64,000 nt of DNA from CAWCUU01 sp963798855 (GTDB taxonomy: Bacteria > Gemmatimonadota > Gemmatimonadetes > Longimicrobiales > RSA9): assembly GCA_963798855.1 (NCBI GenBank), contig CAWCUU010000001.1, forward strand, positions 1,054,001 through 1,118,000. Direction: 5' to 3'. Every line of letters begins with the position of its first letter. Positions within the stretch are counted from its first letter, which is position 1. The notes below the pieces were generated by a model that was not told where the DNA came from, searched no databases, and saw nothing but the letters and a program-made list of their open reading frames with translations. Both the position numbers and the translations under genes were made by a program. Positions 39,990 through 49,605 of the stretch are shown piece by piece.

Positions 39990-41843
39990 TCACCGGGCGC
40001 CGGGACTCAACGCGCTCATGAGGTACGTCAGGTTCGCCGTGCCGTCCATGATCGGCTCGTCGGTCGAGTAGTCACCCACGTCATCGTGGTAGACCACGAA
40101 GCCGGTGTTGAACGGTGCGAACGCGTCGGCGTGCGTCAGCCTCAACCCGCGGAGGTTCTCGTAGATCGTGCGGTAGACGGGGCCGTCCACCAGGCCGCCG
40201 GTCATGATCCGCCACCCCAGCTCGCTGGAGATCACGGAGTGCGGGTCGCGCGGGGCCGCGCCACCGGCCGGGTAGCCCACGATCATCGACGTGCCCCACG
40301 GATTGGCGCCGAAGAGCCAATCGATGGCGGCCTGCTCGTAGGCGCGGTAGGTCGTGTCCCCGGTCATCTCGCGGTACAGCCTCGCCTGCGTGGCGAAGGA
40401 GATCAGCAGGTTGTTCGAGCACCAGATGAACGGGATCCCGATGCGGAACCCGTTGTCCGCGCGGGCGGCGACCAGCGCCAGCCCACGGCGGTAGAAGTCA
40501 GCCATCAGCCGCCGGTCCCGGTCGTCGCCGACGCGCCAGATCTCGTAGTGTCCGCTGTTGTGCCAGGGATACCACTGATAATGCTTTGCCGTGTCCTGCC
40601 CCATCCAGGGCGTGACGGGCTCCATGCGCGCGTATTCAACCGCCTCCGTCAGGTAGCGCGGCTCGCGCGTGAGTGCGTACAGCTCCGCGCCGCCCAGCTC
40701 CATGTCGTCCGTCCAGTTGTCTTCCTCGTAGAAATACGGTGCCCCGAACATCGTCCCCTGGCAGACGCCCGGATGGGCCCGGCCGAGCTCGTAGGCGGCC
40801 TCTGCCTTCCGCGCCAGCGTGTCGGCGAACGCGCGGTCGCGGTCCCTGAAGAGCTGTGCACCCAACGCCATGGCGCCGGCGAACTTGCCCGCGGTTGACG
40901 CGTACCCGTTGGAGCGGTTCCTGTACTGGCCGAGGCCCTGCGGCCGACCGGTGCAGGGGTAGACCGGCCGGGGTCCGCCGCGGCCCCAGCCGTAGTCGGC
41001 GGTATCGGTGGTAGGCAGGTCCCAGAACGTGTGGTCTCGGTCGTCCCCGATCTGGTTCAGCAGCAGGTCATCGCGCGGGTACATCCTGATGAGCCACTCC
41101 AGCCCGTGCCGCGCCTCGTCCAGGATGTCGGCGACGCCGTTGCCGCCGGGCAGCCCGTCAGCCCGGTGCAGATCCGGCGACGCGTTCGGGTAGTCTCGCG
41201 CGGCCATGAGCAAGACGTACGTCGCGTTGGCCGACGTCATCGCGTACTGCAGGTAATCCGCGGCATCGGCCCAGCCGCCGGACACGTGGATCCACTGCCC
41301 GGAGTCCGGGTGGTCGACCAGGATCGCGTCGGTACGGTTGTGCACCGAGTCCTTGAAGAAGGGATTGAAGCCGGAGCGCTGCACCCGCATGTAGCTCAGG
41401 AGCGTATCCAGCCCACCCGCGTACACGTCGGAGCCAATGCGGATGGGGGGCGACGTCGCGCCGGCCGCATCGACCCGATAGCGACCCGGTGCGCGGAAGG
41501 CACTGAAGTCCAGCCGGTAGGTGGCGGCGCACGGGCCGAACCCGTGCGACGCTTCCGCCCGTTGTGGCCCGAACACCCTCCGCCCTCGCTCATCCACCAC
41601 GGAGAAGGTTCGCACCGGCTCAGGCCGCAGCGCGCACACCACCGCCACCTTGGGGGCGTCGGGCAGGTAGCCTACCTGGCTCACACGGATGTAGAGCGCG
41701 GCGGTATCGGCCGATGCGCTCGCGGGCGTGGCGGAAGGCGGCTGACGTCGGGTGGACGAGACGGCGACGGAATCGACGGGCGTCAGAGTCGGTACGGCTG
41801 CAGCCGCGAGGAGGCACAGCCAAGCGAAGCAGGACTCACTCAT
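39990..41843 (-). CDS. Glycoside hydrolase family 9 endoglucanase with N-terminal Ig-like domain
   Basis: 617 residues from ATG 41843 (MSESCFAWLCLLAAAAV), Sec signal. Residues ~48-140 are the CelD_N-type Ig domain (YIRVSQVGYLPDAPKVAVV). The (alpha/alpha)6 barrel carries the catalytic base aspartates in VSGGWADAADYLQY, the GVADILDEARHGLEWLIRM helix, and AYEQAAIDWLFGANPWGTSMIVGYP. The C-terminal VGDYSTDEPIMDGTANLTYL contains the acid Glu. GH9 enzymes cut beta-1,4-glucan, including the xyloglucan backbone. Divergent from the GH3 gene across a 223-bp gap, and upstream of ROK-MFS-SIS on the same strand. Confidence 0.92.
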   Translation of the reverse strand: MSESCFAWLCLLAAAAVPTLTPVDSVAVSSTRRQPPSATPASASADTAALYIRVSQVGYLPDAPKVAVVCALRPEPVRTFSVVDERGRRVFGPQRAEASHGFGPCAATYRLDFSAFRAPGRYRVDAAGATSPPIRIGSDVYAGGLDTLLSYMRVQRSGFNPFFKDSVHNRTDAILVDHPDSGQWIHVSGGWADAADYLQYAMTSANATYVLLMAARDYPNASPDLHRADGLPGGNGVADILDEARHGLEWLIRMYPRDDLLLNQIGDDRDHTFWDLPTTDTADYGWGRGGPRPVYPCTGRPQGLGQYRNRSNGYASTAGKFAGAMALGAQLFRDRDRAFADTLARKAEAAYELGRAHPGVCQGTMFGAPYFYEEDNWTDDMELGGAELYALTREPRYLTEAVEYARMEPVTPWMGQDTAKHYQWYPWHNSGHYEIWRVGDDRDRRLMADFYRRGLALVAARADNGFRIGIPFIWCSNNLLISFATQARLYREMTGDTTYRAYEQAAIDWLFGANPWGTSMIVGYPAGGAAPRDPHSVISSELGWRIMTGGLVDGPVYRTIYENLRGLRLTHADAFAPFNTGFVVYHDDVGDYSTDEPIMDGTANLTYLMSALSPGAR

Positions 41844-41892
41844 CACGACATCCCTCGGCGCGAGTCGGCAGGAGGAAGTTGGCACGACCAAG

Positions 41893-41988
41893 TTACGGCG
41901 CTCGGACGCCGACCGCGCTCTCATCATAGCGGATCGCGTGGCCCGGCGTGCGCTCGAAGTCGAGCGGCACCGCCCGCCGAGGCGTTGG
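41893..41988 (-). pseudogene. Tail of a second GH31 gene
   Basis: The minus strand reads TPRRAVPLDFERTPGHAIRY, then DESAVGVRAP and a stop at 41893. This mirrors the last 31 codons of the GH31 gene at 44256 (TPRRAVPLDFER...PDEVIHYDG...VRAP). The DNA shares 29 identical bases (41951-41979 and 44315-44343) plus a similar flank. Nothing of the GH31 catalytic part remains. So a duplicated or transposed GH31 gene once ended next to the GH9 gene. Confidence 0.7.
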
Positions 41989-42066
41989 ACCCTGGCGCCT
42001 GCCGTGCCCGCGAGCCTACCATTCGCGAAATTCCTCTCGCGAGCTGCTCCAACCCGCCGACCCGCA

Positions 42067-44237
42067 ATGACGCCCACGACCGGTGTTCTGTTGCTCGTTG
42101 CCGCGCTGCCGTTCGCCCGCGGCCTGTGCGCGCAGCAACCCTCAACGTACCCCTTCCACGATCCCGCGCTGCCCGTCGAGGCGCGCATCGACGATCTGCT
42201 CGCGCGCATGACACTGTCGGAGAAGATCGCCGCGCTCAGTCCGGACGCGAGCGTGCAGCGTCTGGGCGTGCACGGCTCCGGCAACACGGAGGGGCTGCAC
42301 GGCGTCGCCCGAGGCGGCCCCAGCAACTGGGGCCAGCGCGATCCGCACCCCACGACGCAATTCCCGCAGGCGGTCGGCATGGGCGAGACCTGGGACACGG
42401 CCGTGGTACGCCGCATGGGCGAGGTCGAGAGCTACGAGGCGCGCTATCTGTTCCAGAACCCGAAGTACAACCAGCGCGGCGTCGGCGGCATCGTCGTCTG
42501 GGGCCCGAACGCCGACCTGGCGCGCGACATCCGCTGGGGGCGAACCGAGGAGAGCTTCGGCGAGGACCCGTTCCTGGACGGGACGCTGGTGACCGCGGAG
42601 GTGAAGGGACTTCAGGGCAATGACCCGAAGTACTGGCGGGCGGCGTCGCTCATGAAGCACTTCCTGGCCAACAGCAACGAGAACGAACGGGCATCTTCTC
42701 GGCGAACTTCGACGAGAGGCTCTTCCACGAGTACTACGCGGTGCCGTTCCGCATGGGCGTCGTGGACGGCGGCGCCCGGGCCTACATGACCTCGTACAAC
42801 GCCGTCAACGGCACGCCCATGATGGTCAGCCCCATCCTGCGCTGGACCGAGGAGCATTGGGGGCAGGACGGCATCATCACGAGCGACGGCGGCGCGCTCG
42901 GGCTCCTGATCAGCGCGCACGAGGCCTACGCCGACACCGCGGCGGGCGCGGCTGCCGCGATCAAGGCCGGCCTCAACCAGTTCCTCGACCGCTATCGCGA
43001 GCCCGTTCAGCAGGCCCTCGCCCGCGGCCTGCTCACCGAAGGCGATATCGATGCCGCGCTCCGCGGGCGTTACCGCGTGCTCATCCGGCTGGGCCAGCTC
43101 GATCCGCCGGACGTGGTGCCGTACCGGAAGATCGGCTCGGCCGGCGAGACCGAGCCCTGGACCACGGAGAAACACCGGGCGCTCGCTCGCCTGGCGGCGC
43201 AGGAGGCGTTCGTGCTGCTGAAGAACGAGCGTGCGCTGCTGCCGCTGGACGCGGAGCGGCTGCGGCGCGTCGCCGTCATCGGCCCCTTCGCCGATTCCGT
43301 CCTGCTCGACTGGTACAGCGGTACGCCGCCGTATCGGATCTCGCCGCTCCAGGGTATCCGGGCGCGCCTGGGCGAGGCCGCCGTCACGTTCACCGACGGA
43401 CGCGACAGCGCGGCCACCGCCGCCGTCGCCCGGGACGCCGACGTCGCCATAGTGGTCGTGGGCAACCACCCGGAGTGCAACGCCGGGTGGGCGCAGTGCC
43501 CGCTGCTCAGCGAGGGCAAGGAAGCCGTCGACCGGCGCTCCATCGAGTTGGAGCGGGAGAGCATCGTGCGCACCGCGTACGCGGCCAACCCGCGCACCGT
43601 GCTGGTGCTGCTCAGCAGCTTCCCCTACGCGATCGTCTGGAGCCAGGCGCACGTGCCCGCGATCCTGCACAGCGCCAACAACGGGCAGGAGCTGGGCAAC
43701 GCGCTGGCGGACGTGCTCTTCGGCGACTACGACCCCGGCGGTCGGCTGGTGCACACGTGGGTCAGGTCCGTGGCCGACCTGCCACCGCGCCTGGACTACG
43801 ACATCCGACACGGGCGCACCTACATGTACTTCCAGCGGAAGCCGCTCTACCCCTTCGGCTACGGCCTCAGCTATACCAGCTTCCACTACTCGAACCTGCG
43901 CACCAGCATCGCCACGCTTGCCGCCGGCGACACGCTGAACGTGACCGTGGACGTGAAGAACACCGGCGAGCGCGCCGGCGACGAGGTGGTGCAGCTCTAC
44001 GTGTCCTACCCGCGGTCGGCGGTGTCACGCCCGCGCGAGGAGCTGAAGGGTTTCCAGCGCATCACGCTGCAAGCGGGGGAGAACCGCACGGTCGCCATGA
44101 AGCTGCCGGCCAGCTCGCTGGCGTACTGGGATGAGACCAAGCAGGCCTGGACGGTAGAGCCCGGGCCGGTGCGGCTGCGCGTGGGCGCGTCCTCGGCGGA
44201 CATCCGCCTGGAAAGGACGGTGCAGGTCGGCCGCTAG
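42067..44237 (+). CDS. Glycoside hydrolase family 3 beta-glucosidase/xylosidase, one frame break
   Basis: Starts ATG 42067 with signal peptide TGVLLLVAALPFARGLCAQ. Frame 1 carries IDDLLARMTLSEKIAAL, GNTEGLHGVARG, VGMGETWDT, RWGRTEESFGEDPFL and MKHFLANSNENERAS. At about 42693 the frame is lost: adding one T in TCTTCTC restores ASFSANFDERLFHEYYAVPF and joins the second frame, which runs to 44237. That part holds the nucleophile region GIITSDGGALGLL, EAFVLLKNERALLPLD, AILHSANNGQELGNALADVL, the Fn3-like C-terminal domain and YPFGYGLSYTSF. Total about 723 residues, normal for GH3. The single-base loss is an assembly error or a recent mutation. Confidence 0.87.
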
Positions 44238-44255
44238 CCCCTGGCGCGGGCCTTT

Positions 44256-47197
44256 CTACGGCGCCCGAACGCTGACCGTGCTGCCGTCGTAGTGGATCAC
44301 CTCGTCCGGCCTCTCGCTCGAAGTCGAGCGGCACCGCCCGCCGGGGCGTGACCCAAACGATCTCGAACCTGCGGGTCCGAAGCATGTCAGGGAACGAGCC
44401 CTGGCGCGCGCCGACGGTCAGGGTGCTCGTGCTCTCGTTCCAGGTGATCGGGATCCGGCTGAAGGCGCCCCGCTCGTAGCCGTAGGTCGTGTCCTCGTCC
44501 TCGTAGAGCGAGAAGGCGCCGTCGCGACCCGTGTAGACGTACAGCCGGATCGGGTCCGCCGGCTTCTCGTTCGTGTACTGCATGGCCGGGCCGGTGGGCA
44601 GGATGGCGCCGGCTCGGGCGAAGAGCGGAATGTCGGTCAGCGGCGCTTTCGCCTGGATGGTCTGCCCGCCGGGCAGGTATCGGCCGGTCCTGAGGTCGTA
44701 CCAGCCGGTCGCCGGCAGGTAGACGGGACGGGAGCGCGCCCGGTAGGTCGTCACCGGCGCGACCAGGATGGCGGGCCCGAACATGTACTCGTCCGCCAGG
44801 TGTCGCGCGCGCGCATCCCCGGGGAAGTCCATGACCAGCGCGCGCATGGGCGTGTACCCGTCTTGCGGTGACCTCGCCCGCGAGCGCGTACAGGTAGGGC
44901 ATGAGGCGGTAACGCAGCCGGTCGTAGGCGAGCATGGCCTCGTACGTGGGGCTCCCCGGCGGCGCCACGTTGAACATCTCGCGGTAGGGATACTGCCCGT
45001 GCACGCGCAGCAGCGGGCAGAAGGCGCCGAACTGGAACCAGCGCGTCATCAGCTCCCGCCACTCGGCCAGGTCGGCGGAATCGGGGTGGACGTAGCGCTG
45101 CTCCGGCGCGAACCCGCCGATGTCCGTGGTCCAGTACGGGAACCCGGACAGAGAGAAATTGAGGCCGGCGGCGATCTGGGTGCGCAGGGCGTGCCAGGTC
45201 GAGGCGACGTCGCCGCTCCACACCGCCGTGCCGTAGCGTTGCTGTCCGGCGAAGGCCGAGCGCGAGAGGATGAAGGCGCGCCGGTTCGGCTGCGCCTCCC
45301 TCAGGTGCTGGTAGAATCCGCCGGTGTGCACGAGCGGGTAGGCGTTCTCGTAGCGTGCGGCCGGTCCCAGGGCGGTCGGATCCATGCGCGCGAGCCGCTC
45401 GGCGGGTGAGGGCACGGTGCTCATGTCCGGCTCGTCGGAGTCGAGCCACCAGCCGTCGAAGCCCTTGACCACGAGCTTGCGCCGCACCTGGTCGAAGTAG
45501 AGCGCTCGCGCCCTCGGATCGAACGCGTCGTAGAACGCGGCGACGTAGCCGGGTCCGACCCAGTCCTTCTGCCGCGTCTGCACCGTGTGCGTGTACAGCC
45601 ACCCGCTGTCCGCCAGCGCCTGGTAGGTGTCGGTGCCCACGTAGAACTTGGGCCAGACCGAGATCATGATGTGGCTGTGCAACTCGCGGTGCAGCGTGTC
45701 CACCATGGCGGCGGCATCCGGATAACGCGTGAGGTCGAAGTCGTGCGAGCCCCACGCGTCCTCCGGCCAGTAGAACCAATCCTGCACGATGTCGTCGAAG
45801 GGGATGCCGAGCCGACGGAGCGTGCGCGCCACCGACAGGACGGAATCCTGGGTCATGTAGCGCTCGCGCGATTGCCACAGCCCGAACGCCCACTTCGGCA
45901 TCATGGGCACCTGACCGGTCAGCTCCCGGTAGCCGCGGATCACGCCGTCGAGCGTGCCGCTGCCGTCGCCCCGCACGAAGTAGTAGTCGATCCCGTCGGC
46001 GACGTCCGAGGTGAGCACGACCGGGCTATCCCTCCCCGGCGGGAGCGGCGACAGCATTCGCACGCCCAGGTAGCCGCCGTTCGGCACCCAGTCGAGGCGG
46101 ATGGGCACGCGCTCGCCCGCGCGCACCGGGATGTCCACGTAGTCGGTCAGCGGGTGCCAGCTCTGCCGCCAGCGGTCCAGCACCCGCTCGCCGCGAACCC
46201 ACAGCTTCACGTACTCGGAGCTCCAAAGCCGCAGGTGGTAGCTGCCGTCGACCGCCGATACGAGCTCCCCGGTCCAGCGGATGCTGCCGTTGCTCGGATC
46301 GAAGCCCGCGGGATAGGACCCCGGCACATCGGTGTGGTCGTGCGCGATCACGCTGTCCCGCTGTACAGCCACGCGGTGTGTGAACGTGCGGTCGCTGAAG
46401 TACTCGCCCGTGAGCGCGCCCGGGTGGCCTGGTGCGGCCCTGACTGCCCCTGGCTGGTCGAGGAGCTCGGAGGGGAACTGAGCCTGGTCGTAGCGAGGTC
46501 CGAACGTCGTGTACGAGGCGTTGTCCCAGAGGATGCCGTAGTCGCGGTTCGACACCAGGAAGGGCACGGGCGCGGTGCTGTTCCACTGCCAAAGCTCCAC
46601 CGTGTGCCCGCGATAGCCCATGAAGCCGCTCTGGTGCTCGCCCAGGCCGTAGAATTCCTCATCGGGCGACGCCTGGAACTGCTGGATCGCGCGGTATGAC
46701 TCGCCCGCGCGTGCGCTCGGCAGGAGCCGCTTGGCGCTGTCCGGCGGCTCGCGCAACAACACCCGTCCGTCCGGATCGTAGAACCCCAGCTCGCCATTGC
46801 GGCGGCTCACGCGAACGGTGAGCGCGGAGGTCGAGACGACGACCGTGTCGCCGTCATCGTGGCGCGTCCACCGCACCGCCGGCCACTGCCGCGCTTGCAC
46901 CACGAGGCTCGGTCGGGTCCGGAAGGTCGTATCGGGCCAGGCCTGCACGTGCACGATGCGGTCGGTGAGCGCTTCGAGCCGCATGGCGCGGGGGCCGGAC
47001 GGGAGCGGGTGCGTGAGCTCGATCACGATTGCTCGGCCGTCCTGCCTGGGTGCGGGCAGGCCGACGCTGTCGGGCGCGGTCGTCCGCGGCTTCCGGGCGC
47101 CTGTCGGACCACGATCCGCATCCTGCGCGCTCGCGCTCGGGACCATGAACATGCCCGTGCCGAAAATGATCGGGAGGAGCCAGCATAGCCGGATCAC
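44256..47197 (-). CDS. GH31 alpha-xylosidase with PA14 domain, two frame breaks
   Basis: Starts at GTG 47197, five bases after GAGG, with a signal peptide (VIRLCWLLPIIFGTGMFM). Order: N-terminal beta-sandwich, a PA14 insert (TGEYFSDRTFTHRVAVQ to VPNGGYLGVRM), then the GH31 barrel with WAFGLWQSRERYM, FDDIVQDWFYWPEDAWGSHDF and the nucleophile region G-F-D-G-W-W-L-D-S-D-E-P-D. The PA14-GH31 layout and WLDSDEPD are typical of xyloglucan-active alpha-xylosidases. Near 44866 the frame breaks: one base missing before GYTPMRALVMDFPGDARA. A second break near 44309 (one extra G) separates VPLDFER from PDEVIHYDG...VRAP and stop 44256. Total ~980 residues once repaired. Confidence 0.87.
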
Positions 47198-47344
47198 GCG
47201 GGCCTCGGTTGTGGTTGGCGATCGGAGCGGGCGCTCCTCTGCAAATGAACCGCGTCCGGGCGAGCCAGGCAAGGCGACCGCCGTTCGGAGCGGAACTTCT
47301 GGCTGGCCGGCCTCTCCCTTTCCCGGGGTGCGGGTTGGCTGGGG

Positions 47345-47761
47345 TCAGCCACGGGGCGGGCTGATCAGATCCAGTCGCCGGTTCCGCTTGCGTCGGTAGA
47401 TGTCGAAGTCGCTATCGACGGTGAAGAGGCGGCACTCGGCGAACGTCTCCGACAGCGCCACGAGGCAGGCATCCGCGAACGACATCGGCACACTCGCGTA
47501 TTTCCGCATCAATTCGTGAACGCGGGCGGTGTGGTCGACAAAACGGAAGGAGAGGTCCAGACGGTTAGCCTCGACCAGCTCGCTCAGTCTACGAGTGCCG
47601 TCGTGCACGCTGGATAGCAGGTAGTGGCCTTCGGCGAGGACGGCTTCGCATGTATGGAGGGGTGCATCGAGTCCCGCAGCGGTGGTCGTGGCCCACTCGT
47701 GGTGCTCGTCGCGGCGGTTGAGAAGGGCGACGAGCGGCCCCGTATCCACGATGACGTTCAC
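47345..47761 (-). CDS. PIN-domain toxin (VapC-like ribonuclease)
   Basis: 138 residues. GTG 47761 overlaps the stop of the antitoxin gene (GTGA). The PIN acidic residues are seen in order: NVIVDTGPLVALLNRRD (Asp6), HTCEAVLAEGHYLL (Glu), PMSFADACLVALSE (Asp) and FTVDSDFDIYRR (Asp). VapC toxins are Mg-dependent endoribonucleases that cleave tRNA or rRNA. The RKRNRRLDLISPP ending is common in this sub-branch. Sits between the glycoside hydrolase and PIG-L genes with its own promoter upstream of the antitoxin. Confidence 0.87.
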   Translation of the reverse strand: MNVIVDTGPLVALLNRRDEHHEWATTTAAGLDAPLHTCEAVLAEGHYLLSSVHDGTRRLSELVEANRLDLSFRFVDHTARVHELMRKYASVPMSFADACLVALSETFAECRLFTVDSDFDIYRRKRNRRLDLISPPRG

Positions 47762-48021
47762 CCGCCGAAGCCGCGCATGTGGTCGGCGTTGCTCGAGAGG
47801 TCGCTGGGACCGCTGACGGAGCCGACGAGGTGCTCGATGCCGTCCAGGAACGAGCCGCGGCCGGACGTTTCCGCACGCTCGTTCAGGGCCGCGTCGACCA
47901 GCCTGAGCACGGCCTCTTTGGCGCTCGTGCCCTCCGCCCGAGCGAGCTTCTTGATCCTCGCCTTCTGCGCCGTCGTGACCTTCATTCCGAACCAGACGGT
48001 CCGGTCCTTTTTGCGGCTCAT
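47758..48021 (-). CDS. Ribbon-helix-helix antitoxin (VapB-like)
   Basis: 87 residues from ATG 48021, with GGAGGGAGAGG upstream. N-terminal RHH fold: KKDRTVWFGMKVTTAQKARI, KKLARAEGTSAKEAVLRLVDAALNER; the C-terminal ~40 residues (GSFLDGIEHLVGSVSGPSDLS) are the toxin-binding tail. The gene overlaps the PIN toxin by four bases. An inverted repeat GGTTGCAA-N15-TTGCAACC at 48035-48065 covers the promoter, the expected autoregulatory operator. Confidence 0.82.
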   Translation of the reverse strand: MSRKKDRTVWFGMKVTTAQKARIKKLARAEGTSAKEAVLRLVDAALNERAETSGRGSFLDGIEHLVGSVSGPSDLSSNADHMRGFGG

Positions 48022-48034
48022 CCTCTCCCTCCGT

Positions 48035-48074
48035 GGTTGCAATATAATCTAGGCGAGTTGCAACCCACGCTCAA
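48035..48074 (-). promoter_or_regulatory. Promoter/operator of the VapBC pair
   Basis: On the minus strand TTGAGC (48069-48074), 17-base spacer, TAGATT (48046-48051). The inverted repeat GGTTGCAA...TTGCAACC (48035-48042 and 48058-48065) overlaps the spacer and the region after the -10, so antitoxin binding would block polymerase. Confidence 0.6.
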
Positions 48075-48185
48075 GATGGGCTCGGTCCGCGCTCGTTCCG
48101 CCCGCGGCACGGGGAATAGCGCCGCCCAGGCTCGAATGCCTCCTTCTTGACCTGTGATCCCGGCGGATTCATTCTCGGCAGCGTG

Positions 48186-49592
48186 ATGAGCAACCCGCCG
48201 CCGAGATCCCCCCGCCTGCGCAGCTTGCTGCCGATCGTGCTCGCCGCCAATGTCGCGGCAGGGATCGGTGCTCCTTGGCTCCACGCCCAGGGTCCAGGAC
48301 CGAGCGACCGTCCGGACCCGCGCTTCAAGGCCGACCTGCTGCTGATCGTCGCGCATCCGGACGATGACGTGCTGGCTGGAACGTACCTCGCCAGGCTCGT
48401 AACGGACGAGGGGAAGCGAGTCGCGGTGGCGTTCACGACGAGCGGCCAGTCGGGCAGCAACGCGGCCGGGCCCGAGCACGCGGCGAGCCTCGGGCTGATC
48501 CGGCAGATCGAAGCGCGGCGCGGCCTCGAGACGCTCGGCATCACGAACGTCTGGTTTCTGGGGGGGCGCGACACGCCAGGGCAGGATCCGCGCGGCTCGC
48601 TCGCGGCGTGGGGCCACGGGCGCGTGCTGTCGGAGGTCGTGCGCGTCGTGCGGCTCACGCGGCCGGACGTGATCCTGACGTGGCTGCCCATGCAGGTGGC
48701 CGGCGAGAATCACGGTGATCACCAGGCGGCAGCCGTCCTCGCGACCGAGGCCTTCGATATCGCCGGCGATTCGCAGGCGTTCGCCGAGCAGCTCGCCGCG
48801 CCCGTCCAGACGTTCGAATCACGATACGAGGGCTTGGGCCCGTGGCAGCCGAAGAAGCTGTATTTCATGTCGGACGCGATGGACACCCGCTTCATGGACG
48901 GGCAGGGCCCTTCCTATTCGATCACGGAATCGTCGAAGGCGAAGCGAGTGCCGTACTGGCAGTTCGCCTACGAGCAGCTCCGCGCCCACCAGACCCAGTA
49001 CCGGCCGCAGCTCGAGCAGCTCGCGGCCACCGACGACGCGGGCCGCCAGCGCATGCTGACCCAGGCGCCCGCGGGCGACGCGCTGATCGATCCGCTCCGC
49101 TTGGTGCTCGGCAAGTCGGTCGTTGGCGGCGCCGCGACCGCCGACGTGTTCAGCCAGGTGACCGAATCGGCCATTCCGTTCGCGGGCGCCCCACGAGAGT
49201 CGGCCGTGACGCCGGCCGAGCCGCTGCTCGGGCTCGGGGGGCCGTGGCACTTCTACCGGCTGTTCTGGCGGGCTCACGGGCTGGATCAGCTGCCGGCGAT
49301 TCCGACCCAGCCCATCGGACCGGTCGGGTCCGACGCGCCAGTGCAGATTCCGCTGCGGCTGTCGAACGCCTCACCCGACCCGCTTCAGGTCACCCTCCGG
49401 ACCACCCTGCCTGCCGGATGGACCGGGAACACACCAGCGGCCGTGACCGTCCCGCCCGGCGGGGTCGTCGAGGTGCTGTCGACGGTCACGGCCGGTTCAG
49501 CCGCCGCGGCCGGGACTGCCACCGTGGAGTACGTGGCATCGACCCCCGGCCAGACGCCGAGCACGTTGGCGGTGCGGATTCTCCACAGGTAG
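48186..49592 (+). CDS. Exported PIG-L/LmbE family deacetylase
   Basis: 468 residues from ATG 48186. A signal segment (RSLLPIVLAANVAAGIG...LHAQ) is followed by the PIG-L domain: LLIVAHPDDDVLAGTYLARL (the A-H-P-D-D zinc motif) and GENHGDHQAAAVLAT (H-x-D-H). The domain ends near residue 300. The last ~110 residues form a NEW3/alpha-galactosidase-like beta domain (IPLRLSNASPDPLQVTLRTTLPAGWTG, VPPGGVVEVLSTVTAGSAAAAG). PIG-L enzymes remove N-acetyl groups from GlcNAc derivatives. It lies 13 bp before the fucosidase gene, so the two form an operon. Confidence 0.88.
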   Translation: MSNPPPRSPRLRSLLPIVLAANVAAGIGAPWLHAQGPGPSDRPDPRFKADLLLIVAHPDDDVLAGTYLARLVTDEGKRVAVAFTTSGQSGSNAAGPEHAASLGLIRQIEARRGLETLGITNVWFLGGRDTPGQDPRGSLAAWGHGRVLSEVVRVVRLTRPDVILTWLPMQVAGENHGDHQAAAVLATEAFDIAGDSQAFAEQLAAPVQTFESRYEGLGPWQPKKLYFMSDAMDTRFMDGQGPSYSITESSKAKRVPYWQFAYEQLRAHQTQYRPQLEQLAATDDAGRQRMLTQAPAGDALIDPLRLVLGKSVVGGAATADVFSQVTESAIPFAGAPRESAVTPAEPLLGLGGPWHFYRLFWRAHGLDQLPAIPTQPIGPVGSDAPVQIPLRLSNASPDPLQVTLRTTLPAGWTGNTPAAVTVPPGGVVEVLSTVTAGSAAAAGTATVEYVASTPGQTPSTLAVRILHR

Positions 49593-49605
49593 GGAAGGGC
49601 GGCGC

